From a virus, in the IMG/VR virus record IMGVR_UViG_3300003873_000002, positions 90,124-154,123 of that record: 64,000 nucleotides of DNA; one strand, written 5' to 3'. The notes beneath the pieces were generated by a model that saw only the letters and a list, made by a program, of their open reading frames with translations, was not told where the DNA came from and did not search any database. Below are positions 32,135 to 41,239 of this stretch, piece after piece. Each line of letters opens with the position of its first letter. The first letter of the stretch is position 1. Position numbers and translations under genes: made by a program.

Positions 32135-32710
32135 ATGATTTCATTTGAATCACAATATAATATCGCATTTGGTATTTTTTTGACATTCGATAAGAAACTA
32201 AAACGCCCAAAATTAAAAGTCAAACATAGTAATGAAGTGATCCAAAAATATGCATTGATGTTTCCATATATTAAGTTTGAAAGCACGACACGCAATTTAT
32301 TTATAAGCACATGTCTTTTTATAATGTTTAAAAGGACACCGTCATCGTTTTACGCTATGATGGAAAGATTGAGAGATGTTGACCCCAAAGATGTGCGCGA
32401 GTTTTTATATGAAATCAAATCTTACCAACAGAATATACAATTAGATATTGATTACATTATGTCTATTTATCAAAACAATGTCGACACCAATGACGTATTT
32501 AACGAATACCAACGCAAGAAAATCCATTTTTATACGTTGTGGTTTTACATAAAGTCGCTCGAAAAACATGATCCAGAAAGGGTTAATTTTAAAAACTCAA
32601 GAATACATATGATTATTTATAATAAACTAAGCAGTTTAATGCTTTTTTTGAAATTTAAACCGGAATCCATCGAAAAAATAGAAATGATGTATAATACGAT
32701 GGAGCTATAA
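32135..32710 (+). CDS. Hypothetical helical protein (191 aa)
   Basis: 191 residues. The ATG directly follows the gp33-like stop. It is aromatic-rich and helical (KYALMFPYIKFESTTRNLFI, DVREFLYEIKSYQQNIQLDI, KIHFYTLWFYIKSLEKHDPE). No motif recognised. Co-transcribed with gp1 and the gp33-like gene by spacing; it ends ahead of the gp44 promoter. Confidence 0.55.
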   Translation: MISFESQYNIAFGIFLTFDKKLKRPKLKVKHSNEVIQKYALMFPYIKFESTTRNLFISTCLFIMFKRTPSSFYAMMERLRDVDPKDVREFLYEIKSYQQNIQLDIDYIMSIYQNNVDTNDVFNEYQRKKIHFYTLWFYIKSLEKHDPERVNFKNSRIHMIIYNKLSSLMLFLKFKPESIEKIEMMYNTMEL

Positions 32711-32767
32711 TTGGGTCTCTTAAAGTATTCAAAAAATATTCAAAAAATATTCAAAAGCATTTAATTG

Positions 32768-32850
32768 TTGACAAATATAGTTAAAGATGTTATAATATAA
32801 CAATAGAGCAGAATAGAACAGAATAGAACAGAATAGAACAGAATAGAACA
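32768..32850 (+). promoter_or_regulatory. Consensus sigma-70 promoter plus 10-bp repeat before gp44
   Basis: TTGACA (32768-32773), 17-base spacer, TATAAT (32791-32796): a perfect consensus. Four perfect copies of GAATAGAACA (32811-32850) lie in the leader between promoter and the AGGAG ribosome site. Confidence 0.88.
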
Positions 32851-32868
32851 ACAGGAGAAATAAAAATA

Positions 32869-33834
32869 ATGTGTACACCGATGAAAAAAATTAACGAGCG
32901 TGAATTTATTTGGGCCCAAAAGTATAGACCCCAAACTGTAGATGATTTAATTTTTCCTGATAAAATTAAGAAAAAATTTCAATCATATGTCCAATCAGGC
33001 GAAATTCCAAATATCGCATTATGGGGTTCAATTCCAGGTTCGGGTAAAACATCTGCGGCGACTGCGATTATTACAGATCTTGATTGTGAAGTGCTATGGA
33101 TTAATGGGTCAAGAGAAAGAGGTATTGATGCGGTTAGAGTAAATATCACAAATTTTGCTTCAACAAATTCAATTGATGGAAGAGCAAAGGTGGTAATTAT
33201 TGATGAAGCGGATCAATTAACTGCCGATGCACAAAAGGCATTGAGAGGCATTATCGAAGAAGTTTCTGTATCATGCAGATTTATTTTTACTGGTAATTAC
33301 AAAGATAATATGATCGATCCTTTAATCAAACGCTTTATCTCATATGATTTGGATGAGTTATATCAAAGTGAATATAAACAAGAACTTGGTTTGCAGATTT
33401 ATCATAGATTGGTGTATATCCTTGAAAACGAAAATATTAGTTATGCACAAGATGATATCAAATCTATCATCACTAATATGTATCCATCCACAAGAGATAT
33501 GATTATGATGTTACAAGAATCGTCATATGGTGGCCAATTAGAAGTCAAAAACACAATCGATACTTTATCACATATTAAACACGCATTCGAATTAATTAAA
33601 CAAAATAATTTTCCAGCATTGCGTTTAATGTTAAATGAAGTTACTATGGTTGATACGTTTATTACACAAGTTTTCAAACACATCGATGAATATTTTGCCG
33701 TTGAGTCAATCCCTAAAGTAATTATGTTATTATCAGATTGTCAGGATAGTGCTAGAAATGCAAAAAACCCAACCATTACAATTACTGCACTATTTACGAG
33801 AATAATGGGTGACAAAAGCATCATTTTGTTATAA
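32869..33834 (+). CDS. 44: Clamp loader large subunit (T4 gp44-like AAA+ ATPase)
   Basis: 321 residues (T4 gp44 is 319). KYRPQTVDDLIFP is the clamp-loader family opening. Walker A is GSIPGSGKTSAA, Walker B VVIIDEADQL, followed by the DAQKALRGIIEE helix and the CRFIFTGNYKD sensor I region. With gp62 it opens gp45 rings around primer-template junctions using ATP. It has its own consensus promoter and a good ribosome site. Confidence 0.95.
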   Translation: MCTPMKKINEREFIWAQKYRPQTVDDLIFPDKIKKKFQSYVQSGEIPNIALWGSIPGSGKTSAATAIITDLDCEVLWINGSRERGIDAVRVNITNFASTNSIDGRAKVVIIDEADQLTADAQKALRGIIEEVSVSCRFIFTGNYKDNMIDPLIKRFISYDLDELYQSEYKQELGLQIYHRLVYILENENISYAQDDIKSIITNMYPSTRDMIMMLQESSYGGQLEVKNTIDTLSHIKHAFELIKQNNFPALRLMLNEVTMVDTFITQVFKHIDEYFAVESIPKVIMLLSDCQDSARNAKNPTITITALFTRIMGDKSIILL

Positions 33835-33880
33835 AATATAATAAAATTCAAATAAAGTATAATAAAAGGAAGAGTTTGAT

Positions 33881-34483
33881 ATGATTTTTAAAAGCACAAA
33901 AACATTTAATAATTTACCATGTTCACACCAGCAATGGATGGATTCTGATGAGGATGGGGTAATTGGTGCAGGTCAATGTGCCCAAACACATGGATATAGT
34001 AGATCGTTTATTTTCGAATTTTCTTGTAGTGAAGTAGATAGTTATGGGTGGGTCGTGGGTTTTAGTTCACTTAAAAAGGTTAAGAAGTGGCTAGAATATA
34101 TGTTTGACCATACTTCATTATGGGAATCATCTGACCCTCGCATCGACGATGTACTCAAAATAAATGATGAATTAGATATTCCATTATATAATTTAAGGGT
34201 TCTACCCACTGGTGTGTCTATGGAACAAACAGCATTATTTGTTTCTATGTATATTAATCCTTATATTTATGATACTACTGATGGTCGTTGCTGGATTTCT
34301 AGACTAGAAGTTAGAGAGAACGATAAGAATTCAGGTATTATTGAATTGACTGAAGAAGATGCGATTAAAATGTCACAGCGGTTGAATGAATATGAGCCTC
34401 ATAATTATTTCCCAACTAGGACTGTTTATAGATATACCATGCCAAAAAAATTAATTAACGAAATTGACACGTTTAGTGTTTAA
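33881..34483 (+). CDS. queD: 6-carboxy-tetrahydropterin synthase family (QueD-like)
   Basis: 200 residues. Family pattern: FKSTKTFNNLPCSHQQW (zinc His H16), GAGQCAQTHGYSRSF (C33 catalytic Cys, H37 zinc ligand), then WVVGFSSLKKVKKWLEYMFD and the DHT motif. The HGY variant of the usual HGH belongs to a larger-sized PTPS/QueD subfamily. QueD converts 7,8-dihydroneopterin triphosphate to CPH4, step two of preQ0 synthesis. It belongs with QueE, QueC and FolE at 40-43.5 kb, though placed between the two clamp-loader genes here. Confidence 0.8.
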   Translation: MIFKSTKTFNNLPCSHQQWMDSDEDGVIGAGQCAQTHGYSRSFIFEFSCSEVDSYGWVVGFSSLKKVKKWLEYMFDHTSLWESSDPRIDDVLKINDELDIPLYNLRVLPTGVSMEQTALFVSMYINPYIYDTTDGRCWISRLEVRENDKNSGIIELTEEDAIKMSQRLNEYEPHNYFPTRTVYRYTMPKKLINEIDTFSV

Positions 34484-34526
34484 AGTGTTTAAAGTGTTTA
34501 ATGAAATAGATTGAATAGAGGTATTT

Positions 34527-34994
34527 ATGAATGAATGGGGTATTGAGCTACCCCCTCCACCTATGGAGGAGGTAGTTACACCAAAAACAAAGAAAAAATC
34601 AATATTTGATATTATTGGTTCAACATATAATAAGAGATATTTTGCAAGTGATGAGGATATAAATAGCTCATTGAATGAATTCATGCTTGTAAATATATTA
34701 TCAAATCACCCTGCTACAATTTTTTTGGCTGAGTACTTAAACAATCATAATATGCCATTACCAACAGCTTATAGATTTATTTATCATTCAATTCCAAAGG
34801 GTGCTATTCGAAATATTTTATATCCATCGAATAAAAAATCACAAAAAAATATCAGTGAAGATGAAATAGAGGTGATTTGCAAACATTATAAATGCAATGA
34901 AGTTATTGCACAAAAATATTTTAATATTTTGCCAAAAGAAGAACTTGATAAAATTGTGGATATGTATGCTGAGGGTGGTATAGTCAACCAATAG
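34527..34994 (+). CDS. 62: Clamp loader small subunit (T4 gp62-like)
   Basis: 155 residues. After a Pro-rich start (ELPPPPMEEVV), the core (FDIIGSTYNKRYFASDEDIN, NEFMLVNILSNHPATIFLAE) follows gp62 proteins of T4-like marine phages ('...I..SI..tKK.L......y.pFivNrcLSy..D...yaNeMN'). A C-terminal segment (EDEIEVICKHYKCNEVIAQK, then YFNILPKEELDKI) matches 'ieaVkeYYgys..KA...L.iLs.eql..I'. It completes the clamp loader with gp44. The tail ends in GGIVNQ, inside a tandem repeat. Confidence 0.7.
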   Translation: MNEWGIELPPPPMEEVVTPKTKKKSIFDIIGSTYNKRYFASDEDINSSLNEFMLVNILSNHPATIFLAEYLNNHNMPLPTAYRFIYHSIPKGAIRNILYPSNKKSQKNISEDEIEVICKHYKCNEVIAQKYFNILPKEELDKIVDMYAEGGIVNQ

Positions 34995-35068
34995 TCAACC
35001 AATAGTCAACCAATAGTCAATCAGTAGATAGTCAGTAGATAGTCAGTAGATAGTCAGTAGATAGTCAG
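34980..35068. repeat. Two abutting 11-bp tandem repeats
   Basis: About 3.6 copies of ATAGTCAACCA (34980-35019) followed by about four copies of GTAGATAGTCA (35023-35068). Both units are 11 bp and share TAGTCA. The first includes the gp62 stop codon; the second ends just ahead of an AAAGGAGC ribosome site. Confidence 0.92.
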
Positions 35069-35083
35069 AAAAAGGAGCAAAAA

Positions 35084-36043
35084 ATGATCAGTTTAAGCCA
35101 CAATGACCTTGATGGTGTAGTTTCACAATTTTCTGTGAGAATAAAATACGGTGAGAATAATACTTATATTAATACATCATATGCAGATATTTCATATTAT
35201 TTGAACGAAATTAAAACAAGCAAAACAAATGTATCAAATCAGAATCAAGAACTTATTGTTACTGATTTAAATTTTAAAAGCAGTGATATCGATATTTTAA
35301 TTAGTATGAGCGATGATTTTGATATCACATATATTGATCATCATTTATACGATGAAAATGACCTTAAAAAATTATACAAGTCAAAAATCACTACAGTGAT
35401 TGATACATCTAAATCGGCATCTCTTATTGCATATGAATATTTCATAAAAGGCAATGAAAATGCATTAAACCATGTGGACACTGATGAGTTTAAATATCTT
35501 GTAGACTGTACAAATGCATATGATATTTGGTTAACTGATTCAGAATTGTGGGATGATGGGTTTAAACTTAATAATGCTTTTTGGGATTTATCATTAAACT
35601 CATTTGCATCTCATGTAGTGAGTAACTCATATATGTACACTAGTTATATTAAACAACGTGGAAATGAAATAGATAACGATGCAAGAAAATATTTTTTAGG
35701 CGAAGGCAGTGTGCCGAAAGTAAAAGAAAATAATGGTTTATTATTATTTGCGAATAGATTTGTTGCATACGCACAATTTTTATTCCCGGATTTTAATTAT
35801 TACATGATTGTAACATCCGAAAAAAATATTTCGTTCAGAACAAAAGATCTAAATGATGATAGTAGCCTTTATTTTAAAGATAGTATTTGTGATTACGCAA
35901 ATAGTTTAGATGAAGTTGTTTCATGTGGTGGCCACAAACAAGCATTTGGTGTTACTTTAAAATCTGATTTAAGTGATAGTGATAAACAAAATGTAATTCA
36001 AAAACTTTATAATAAATTTAATGAATATCAGGTAAAAAGGTAA
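35084..36043 (+). CDS. DHH-family phosphoesterase (RecJ/NrnA-like)
   Basis: 319 residues. DHH motifs: SHNDLDGVVS (I), VTDLNF (II), TYIDHH (III, giving the family name) and later DCTNAYDIW. The C-terminal DHHA1-type signature is VVSCGGHKQAFGVTL (~285-300). Such enzymes degrade short oligonucleotides or ssDNA 5'-3' or cleave cyclic dinucleotides. The size fits NrnA-like nano-RNases rather than full RecJ. An attractive but unproven role is clearing cyclic-nucleotide defence signals. It is followed four bases later by dda. Confidence 0.85.
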   Translation: MISLSHNDLDGVVSQFSVRIKYGENNTYINTSYADISYYLNEIKTSKTNVSNQNQELIVTDLNFKSSDIDILISMSDDFDITYIDHHLYDENDLKKLYKSKITTVIDTSKSASLIAYEYFIKGNENALNHVDTDEFKYLVDCTNAYDIWLTDSELWDDGFKLNNAFWDLSLNSFASHVVSNSYMYTSYIKQRGNEIDNDARKYFLGEGSVPKVKENNGLLLFANRFVAYAQFLFPDFNYYMIVTSEKNISFRTKDLNDDSSLYFKDSICDYANSLDEVVSCGGHKQAFGVTLKSDLSDSDKQNVIQKLYNKFNEYQVKR

Positions 36044-36047
36044 AAAC

Positions 36048-37463
36048 ATGATAAAACCATCAAAACCATTAAAGATATCTACTAAAACACTCACTAAAAC
36101 ACAACAAGTTGTCTTTAATGATATCATTCACGAAATTAATGATATTATGCAGGATGCTGTTTTTAGTCCACTTGAACGCATTATCTCTTTAAATGGACCC
36201 GCTGGTAGTGGAAAATCATTTTTAACTGCACGTATTATAAAATATATCATCGACAATAAAATGGGTGTAACAAAAGTGACTACCACTACACATAAATCGC
36301 TCGAAGTTATCAAAAATATGTTGGATGATGAGGGGTTAAATGGTGTTGATTCGGGAACAATCCACTCACATTTAAGAATAAAAGTCAGAGATGATTATAA
36401 TACTGGTGAGCAAACATTTGTAGTTGATAAAACCAAGGCACCAGAAAAGGTTGATATTTTATTTATTGATGAATATTCAATGATTTCAGAAGATTTAATG
36501 AAATATATTGTTGCTGCAGTAAAAAACGGTACAATTAAGTGCGTTGTGTTTGTTGGTGATATTTATCAGCTCCCACCAGTTTCAGGTGAAATTGATTTAA
36601 ATTCCATTATTAGGAATAACTATTATTTGACAGAAATAGCCAGGCAACGTGAAGGGTCTCCTATTATTTCTTTGGCAACCGTATTTAGAAATCAAATTGA
36701 AACACTAGGTGAGAGCTTGCATGTGCCAACTATTAAAGAACTTTTATACAATGGGATTAATGAAATTAATAATAATCCGCAAAAATATGGTGAGCGAATA
36801 AATGATATCAAAATTTATAATCGCGAAGATGAGTGGATGGAGAAATTATATGAGAAAAATGAAGAAGATGACGCAGATACTATTTTAGCTGCATACACGA
36901 ATACATATGTTAAAGTAAAAAATAGTGAAATTAGAGGGGTGCTACTTAAAGATAAAATCGTTGTTGATGAATTTAATAACAGAGATTTTTTAATACCTGG
37001 CGAGCACATGATTTTCCAAGAGGCATACACTAAAAATAATGAAGTGATACACAGAAATAATGAATCCATTATAGTCGAGAAATGTGAAAAGAAATTTAAT
37101 AATGGTATTTGGTACTGGGAAGTAGAAACAACTGTTAACACAAAATTTAAATGCATTGACCCTATCTCGATGAATAATTATAAAAATATGCTTAATAGTA
37201 TTATTGAACATGCAAAGTCATTACAGGGAATTGACAGGTCAAAAGTATGGAAGCGATATTTTGATATTAAAAATGATTTTCCATATATAACGTATGGATA
37301 TGCAAGCACTGTTCATAAAACACAGGGTAGTACATATAAAGATGTATTTTTTAGTCTCAGAAATGTTGTTGATTTTGAACAGAGTGTTGATTTTGATATG
37401 TTGTTAAGATTATGCTACGTTGCAATTACTAGATCATCACATAATCTATATATATTGGTGTAA
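36048..37463 (+). CDS. dda: Dda-like SF1B DNA helicase
   Basis: 471 residues (T4 Dda 439). Motifs: Q/Walker A LNGPAGSGKSFLTARII, Ia TTTHKS, Walker B ILFIDEYSMISEDL, III VVFVGDIYQLPPV, then the C-terminal helicase motifs YGYASTVHKTQGSTYKDVF (V) and YVAITRSSHNLYIL (VI). It is a 5'-3' helicase used in origin initiation and strand exchange. The gene is tightly packed after the DHH gene, and its 3' end overlaps a possible reading frame of the next gene. Confidence 0.93.
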   Translation: MIKPSKPLKISTKTLTKTQQVVFNDIIHEINDIMQDAVFSPLERIISLNGPAGSGKSFLTARIIKYIIDNKMGVTKVTTTTHKSLEVIKNMLDDEGLNGVDSGTIHSHLRIKVRDDYNTGEQTFVVDKTKAPEKVDILFIDEYSMISEDLMKYIVAAVKNGTIKCVVFVGDIYQLPPVSGEIDLNSIIRNNYYLTEIARQREGSPIISLATVFRNQIETLGESLHVPTIKELLYNGINEINNNPQKYGERINDIKIYNREDEWMEKLYEKNEEDDADTILAAYTNTYVKVKNSEIRGVLLKDKIVVDEFNNRDFLIPGEHMIFQEAYTKNNEVIHRNNESIIVEKCEKKFNNGIWYWEVETTVNTKFKCIDPISMNNYKNMLNSIIEHAKSLQGIDRSKVWKRYFDIKNDFPYITYGYASTVHKTQGSTYKDVFFSLRNVVDFEQSVDFDMLLRLCYVAITRSSHNLYILV

Positions 37464-37554
37464 ACATTGGTATAGTAAAGTGTATTATTTATTAAATAAT
37501 ACACAAATATTAAACAATAATAACAATAAAAAAAATATTTTTTATAAAGGAACT

Positions 37555-37911
37555 ATTATCAAACACATTTTGGATGTATCAGAACTAATTGATTACATGA
37601 AATCACTAGATGATGACGAATTGCTTGATTTTGTGACACTCACTGATTGGTCAAAAATAGAATATCTTGCTGACGATTTGCATGAAGTTATACTGCATGC
37701 GCTCGGATTTGGGGGCGACCATATTATAGGTGCAATTATCCAAGCTTCAATCGAAACAAAACTTGAAGATTTTTATGATGACGATGAATTTATAAATCCG
37801 CTCGATTATATAGATGCAGACAGTATTGACAGTATTGATTATCAATCAGATGATAGTTACAATAGTTACAATATTTATAATGATGATTATAGCGAGCTTA
37901 AATTTGATTAA
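37555..37911 (+). CDS. Hypothetical acidic protein, start codon uncertain
   Basis: The coding part reads from ATT/ATC near 37555-37558 (IIKHILDVSELIDYMKSLDD) to the TAA at 37909-37911, about 118 residues. No ATG or GTG is near the only ribosome site (AAAGGA, 37546-37551): candidates are ATT at 37555, TTG at 37570, or ATG at 37597. The frame stays open back into dda, but that part has no coding character. The C-terminus is very acidic (DFYDDDEF, DADSIDSIDY). Acidic DNA-mimic or regulatory proteins have this look; no family recognised. Confidence 0.45.
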   Translation: MIKHILDVSELIDYMKSLDDDELLDFVTLTDWSKIEYLADDLHEVILHALGFGGDHIIGAIIQASIETKLEDFYDDDEFINPLDYIDADSIDSIDYQSDDSYNSYNIYNDDYSELKFD

Positions 37912-38169
37912 TTGTGGCTAAACACAGTTATTCACAGTTATTCACAGTTATTCACAGTTAATCACAGTTAATCATGCCCAACAAATATCAAAATTTATTT
38001 GGTGACAAGGCGTGCATATTTTTAAATTTTAACATCAAACATATACAAACATATACAAACATATACCAATAAATCATATCCATCTACATTAAAATTTTAA
38101 TCAATCATAATCAATCATAATCAATCATAATCAATCATATTAAACATAACTCATAATTATTCATAAAAC
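37912..38169. other. Gene-free stretch packed with tandem repeats
   Basis: Contains about five copies of CACAGTTATT (37923-37972), about three of ACATATACAA (38038-38067) and four of TCAATCATAA (38101-38138). All units are 10 bp but unrelated in sequence. No gene or clear hairpin seen. Confidence 0.85.
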
Positions 38170-38198
38170 GTGATTAATATCTAAAAATATGTTATAAT
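38170..38198 (+). promoter_or_regulatory. Sigma-70-type promoter for gp41
   Basis: GTGATT (38170-38175), 17-base spacer, TATAAT (38193-38198), 41 bases before the gp41 ATG. Confidence 0.65.
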
Positions 38199-38238
38199 AC
38201 ACAAAAGAAAGTAAACATTTAAAAAGAATAGGTGATGA

Positions 38239-39606
38239 ATGGAAAAAACAATTTTAAAATACCTTTTAACCGATGGAGATTATTTTTCGAAGGTGTTTTC
38301 ATACCTTAATGAAAGTCATTTTAGCAATTTATCTGAAAAAACAATATTCAAAAAAATAAGCGATTATTATTCCAAATACGCAACCAAACCGTCAGCAAAG
38401 GAGATAGGATTAGGTATTAAAAATGATGATAAAATTCCCAATGAATTAAAGACACCGACATTAGAGGATTTCAAATCAATTGTTCTTACAGAAGATATTA
38501 AAAATGCAGAATTTATTATCGATGAAACTGAAAAATATATCAAAAAAATTGAAATGGTTAACGCTATTTATAAATCTGCTGAAGTTATTGAAAAATCAGA
38601 ACCTTTCGAAAATGTTTTAGGCTTTATACAAAAAGCACTTGAAATCAACTTCGATTATGATACTGGTACAGATTACAAAAGCTCGGCTGAAGAACGGTTT
38701 GAATATTATGTGCAGACCATGACAGGTATTTTAATGGGCATCACCAGTATTGACAATTCATTAGACGGTGGATTGCGCAAGAAAACACTCACAGTTATTG
38801 CCGGCCCCAGTCATAGTGGTAAATCAGCGATGTTGGTCGCTGCTGCAGCAAACGCAGCTATTAAGAAATCAAATATATTATTTTTAACTTTAGAAATGCC
38901 TGAAATGGAGATTGGTAAAAGAATTGACTCAAATCTTTTAAATATCCCCGCAAATGATATCAAAACAATGCAGCGCAGTGATTATTTGCAGAAAATTAAA
39001 GATATTGAACAATATGTTGGTAATATTAAAATTAAGGAATACCCAGCTGGATATATGGACACGCTTAAATTGCAATCATTGATGAACGACCTCAAATCAG
39101 AAGACGGGTTTATTCCTGATATGATTGTAGTAGATTATTTGACATTAATGGCGTCATCTAGAATTTCACTTGCAAATGCGGGTGGAAATTATCAATATTA
39201 TAAATATATAGCGGAAGAATTACATGGTTTTAGTAAATTGCACGATGTTCCAATATTGACCGCAGCACAATTGAATCGTTCGGCAATTGGTAATTTAGAA
39301 GCTGATGCCTCATCTATTTCTGACTCGCTCGGCATTTTTATGACAGCTGATAATGTACTTGCATTATTAAGCAATGAACAAATGGTTGGTGATAATAAAA
39401 TTATGACGAAATGGCTGAAAAACAGAAACTCTGGAAAATTAGAATCTAATGTTATTGGTGTTGATTTTGGCACAATGAGATTTTTTGATATTAATGAAAA
39501 CGAAGCACAAAATTTTAATAACCTAGTACAACCATTAATACCACAGGGCAATTCTGTAAGTGATATATTTGATACAAATGCGTTCGATTTTTCCACACTA
39601 CAATAA
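38239..39606 (+). CDS. 41: Replicative DNA helicase (T4 gp41-like)
   Basis: 455 residues (T4 gp41 475). DnaB/RecA fold: GLRKKTLTVIAGPSHSGKSAM (Walker A GPSHSGKS), NILFLTLEMPEMEIGKR (motif H1a/E), DMIVVDYLTLMA (Walker B) and ILTAAQLNRSA (motif III). The N-terminal ~150 residues form the helical primase-interacting domain. Hexameric 5'-3' helicase on the lagging strand with gp61 primase (54326). No separate gp59-like loader gene is recognised in the window. Confidence 0.94.
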   Translation: MEKTILKYLLTDGDYFSKVFSYLNESHFSNLSEKTIFKKISDYYSKYATKPSAKEIGLGIKNDDKIPNELKTPTLEDFKSIVLTEDIKNAEFIIDETEKYIKKIEMVNAIYKSAEVIEKSEPFENVLGFIQKALEINFDYDTGTDYKSSAEERFEYYVQTMTGILMGITSIDNSLDGGLRKKTLTVIAGPSHSGKSAMLVAAAANAAIKKSNILFLTLEMPEMEIGKRIDSNLLNIPANDIKTMQRSDYLQKIKDIEQYVGNIKIKEYPAGYMDTLKLQSLMNDLKSEDGFIPDMIVVDYLTLMASSRISLANAGGNYQYYKYIAEELHGFSKLHDVPILTAAQLNRSAIGNLEADASSISDSLGIFMTADNVLALLSNEQMVGDNKIMTKWLKNRNSGKLESNVIGVDFGTMRFFDINENEAQNFNNLVQPLIPQGNSVSDIFDTNAFDFSTLQ

Positions 39607-39678
39607 TATAAAATTAACAGAAATTAACAGGAATTAACTGAAATTTTATTAAACAAACAATAAACTAAGAGGTAAAAT

Positions 39679-40110
39679 ATGGGTAATTCAAAAATAAATT
39701 ATACATGGGATGACTATGATAGAGACATCCATAATATTGCTGGTATTCTCAGAACACACGATAAGAAAGTTCATCTTGTATCGTTATACAGGGGATCACT
39801 TGGTATTGCAACACACCTGTCAAATATCATTGATGCGCCGTTATCAATAATTAAATTTCAAACGAGAGATGGCAACGACAAATCACCATATTTTATCCAC
39901 AATGAAGGAATTGACCAGGATGATACTGTAGTATTATTGGATGACATTTATGATACTGGGCATACTCTTGATGTGACGGAAGCCTTTCTCAAAGAGAATG
40001 GTTTTAATAATATATTAAAAATTGTATTGTTTACAAATAATGTTGTTGATGGTGTGCATTATGCTAATAAAACATCAGGAAAGTGGGTTGTTTTCCCATG
40101 GGAAGTTTAA
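39679..40110 (+). CDS. Phosphoribosyltransferase (type I PRTase)
   Basis: 143 residues. The PRPP-binding signature is VVLLDDIYDTGHTL (residues ~84-97), preceded by HLVSLYRGSLGIATHLSNII, which fits the substrate-binding flank of Gpt/Hpt-type enzymes. Size and C-terminus (KWVVFPWEV) resemble xanthine/guanine PRTases. It would salvage a purine base to the nucleotide. Placed just before the deazaguanine genes, it could act on guanine or a deazapurine, but substrate specificity cannot be read from sequence. Confidence 0.82.
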   Translation: MGNSKINYTWDDYDRDIHNIAGILRTHDKKVHLVSLYRGSLGIATHLSNIIDAPLSIIKFQTRDGNDKSPYFIHNEGIDQDDTVVLLDDIYDTGHTLDVTEAFLKENGFNNILKIVLFTNNVVDGVHYANKTSGKWVVFPWEV

Positions 40111-40172
40111 TATTTTATAGAATTTTATTTCATAAAATGATTAAAAATGTTTAAAAAATAATTTAAAAACTG

Positions 40173-40201
40173 TTGACATTATTTATATTTTATATTATAA
40201 T
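40173..40201 (+). promoter_or_regulatory. Consensus sigma-70 promoter for the deazaguanine operon
   Basis: TTGACA (40173-40178), 17-base spacer, TATAAT (40196-40201): perfect consensus. The leader to queC is ~300 bases and holds two tandem-repeat arrays. Confidence 0.88.
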
Positions 40202-40308
40202 AATCATAAGAATTTTAAACTAATTGGCTATTAAACTATTATAATAACCAATCAATAAACTGCTAAACAACCAATATACATCTATGTAGAAATTTTATAT
40301 AAATACTA

Positions 40309-40477
40309 TGAGTAGTTTAATGAGTAGTTTAATGAGTAGTTTTTATTAATTATAAACTACACAAAACCACTGATAAATAACAGTTATTGTGCATTTATTT
40401 CATATAAGTCTGATTATGAGTAGTTTAATGAGTAGTTTAATGAGTAGTTTAATGAGTAGTTTAATGAGTTTAATGAG
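40309..40477. repeat. 12-bp repeat TGAGTAGTTTAA in two clusters
   Basis: About three copies at 40309-40343 and four perfect plus degenerate copies at 40417-40477, both in the long leader upstream of queC. Finding the same unit twice, separated by ~75 bases of other sequence, is unusual here. A role as leader regulatory sites is possible. Apart from these arrays the 394-base gap holds only the promoter. Confidence 0.9.
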
Positions 40478-40510
40478 TAGAATGAATTTAAACCAAAGAA
40501 AGGAATGTTT

Positions 40511-41239
40511 ATGGAAGATTTATTACCACCAACTGATAATGTAACTGGTGTTGTAGCTGTTTTGAGTGGTGGTTTGGACTCAACAACACTAACATACGCT
40601 TTAGTTGATAAATATGGTAAAGATAAAGTATCTGCTTTATCGTTTATGTATGGACAAAAGCAATCAAAAGAGCTCGATTTGGCTGCGGTCACGTGTAAAA
40701 AACTTGGAATTGCACATAAGATTATTGATATTTCATTTCTAGGTGACATTGTAAGTAAAGTTTCTGCGAATATTGGAACATCAGAAGTTAAAATGCCAAC
40801 CATTAAAGACGTACTGGGTGATCCCCAACCACCAACATACGTGCCATTCAGAAATATGATTTTGAATTCAATTGCATTTAGTTATGCCGAAGTAAATGAA
40901 TGTAATTATATTGCAACTGGGCTTCAAATTCATGATGTATATGGATATTGGGACACCTCTAAGGCATTCGTGGATTCAATGAATAACGTGGCAAAAAATA
41001 ATAGAATGTTTGGTGTTGAAATGATTGCACCGTTCGCATCACTTTCAAAAAAAGATGAAATCGAAATTGGGGATACTTTAAACGTACCATATGAAGACAC
41101 ACTAACATGCTATAACCCATCTGATGATGGCAAATCATGTGGTGTTTGCCCATCATGCGCGGAAAGGATTCATAATTTTAAACTAGCTGGTAAAAAAGAC
41201 CCCGTTGAATATCAAATTGATATTAAGTGGAGTGTTTAG
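40511..41239 (+). CDS. queC: 7-cyano-7-deazaguanine synthase (QueC)
   Basis: About 242 residues from the ATG at 40511, preferred over 40505 because AAAGGA (40499-40504) is correctly spaced. The PP-loop is VAVLSGGLDSTTLTYALV. Other family segments are ALSFMYGQKQSKELDLA, YVPFRNMILNSIAFSYAE and the zinc site SCGVCPSCAER near the C-terminus. It converts 7-carboxy-7-deazaguanine to preQ0 with ATP and ammonia. It is immediately followed by a class II amidotransferase with no gap. Confidence 0.93.
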   Translation: MEDLLPPTDNVTGVVAVLSGGLDSTTLTYALVDKYGKDKVSALSFMYGQKQSKELDLAAVTCKKLGIAHKIIDISFLGDIVSKVSANIGTSEVKMPTIKDVLGDPQPPTYVPFRNMILNSIAFSYAEVNECNYIATGLQIHDVYGYWDTSKAFVDSMNNVAKNNRMFGVEMIAPFASLSKKDEIEIGDTLNVPYEDTLTCYNPSDDGKSCGVCPSCAERIHNFKLAGKKDPVEYQIDIKWSV

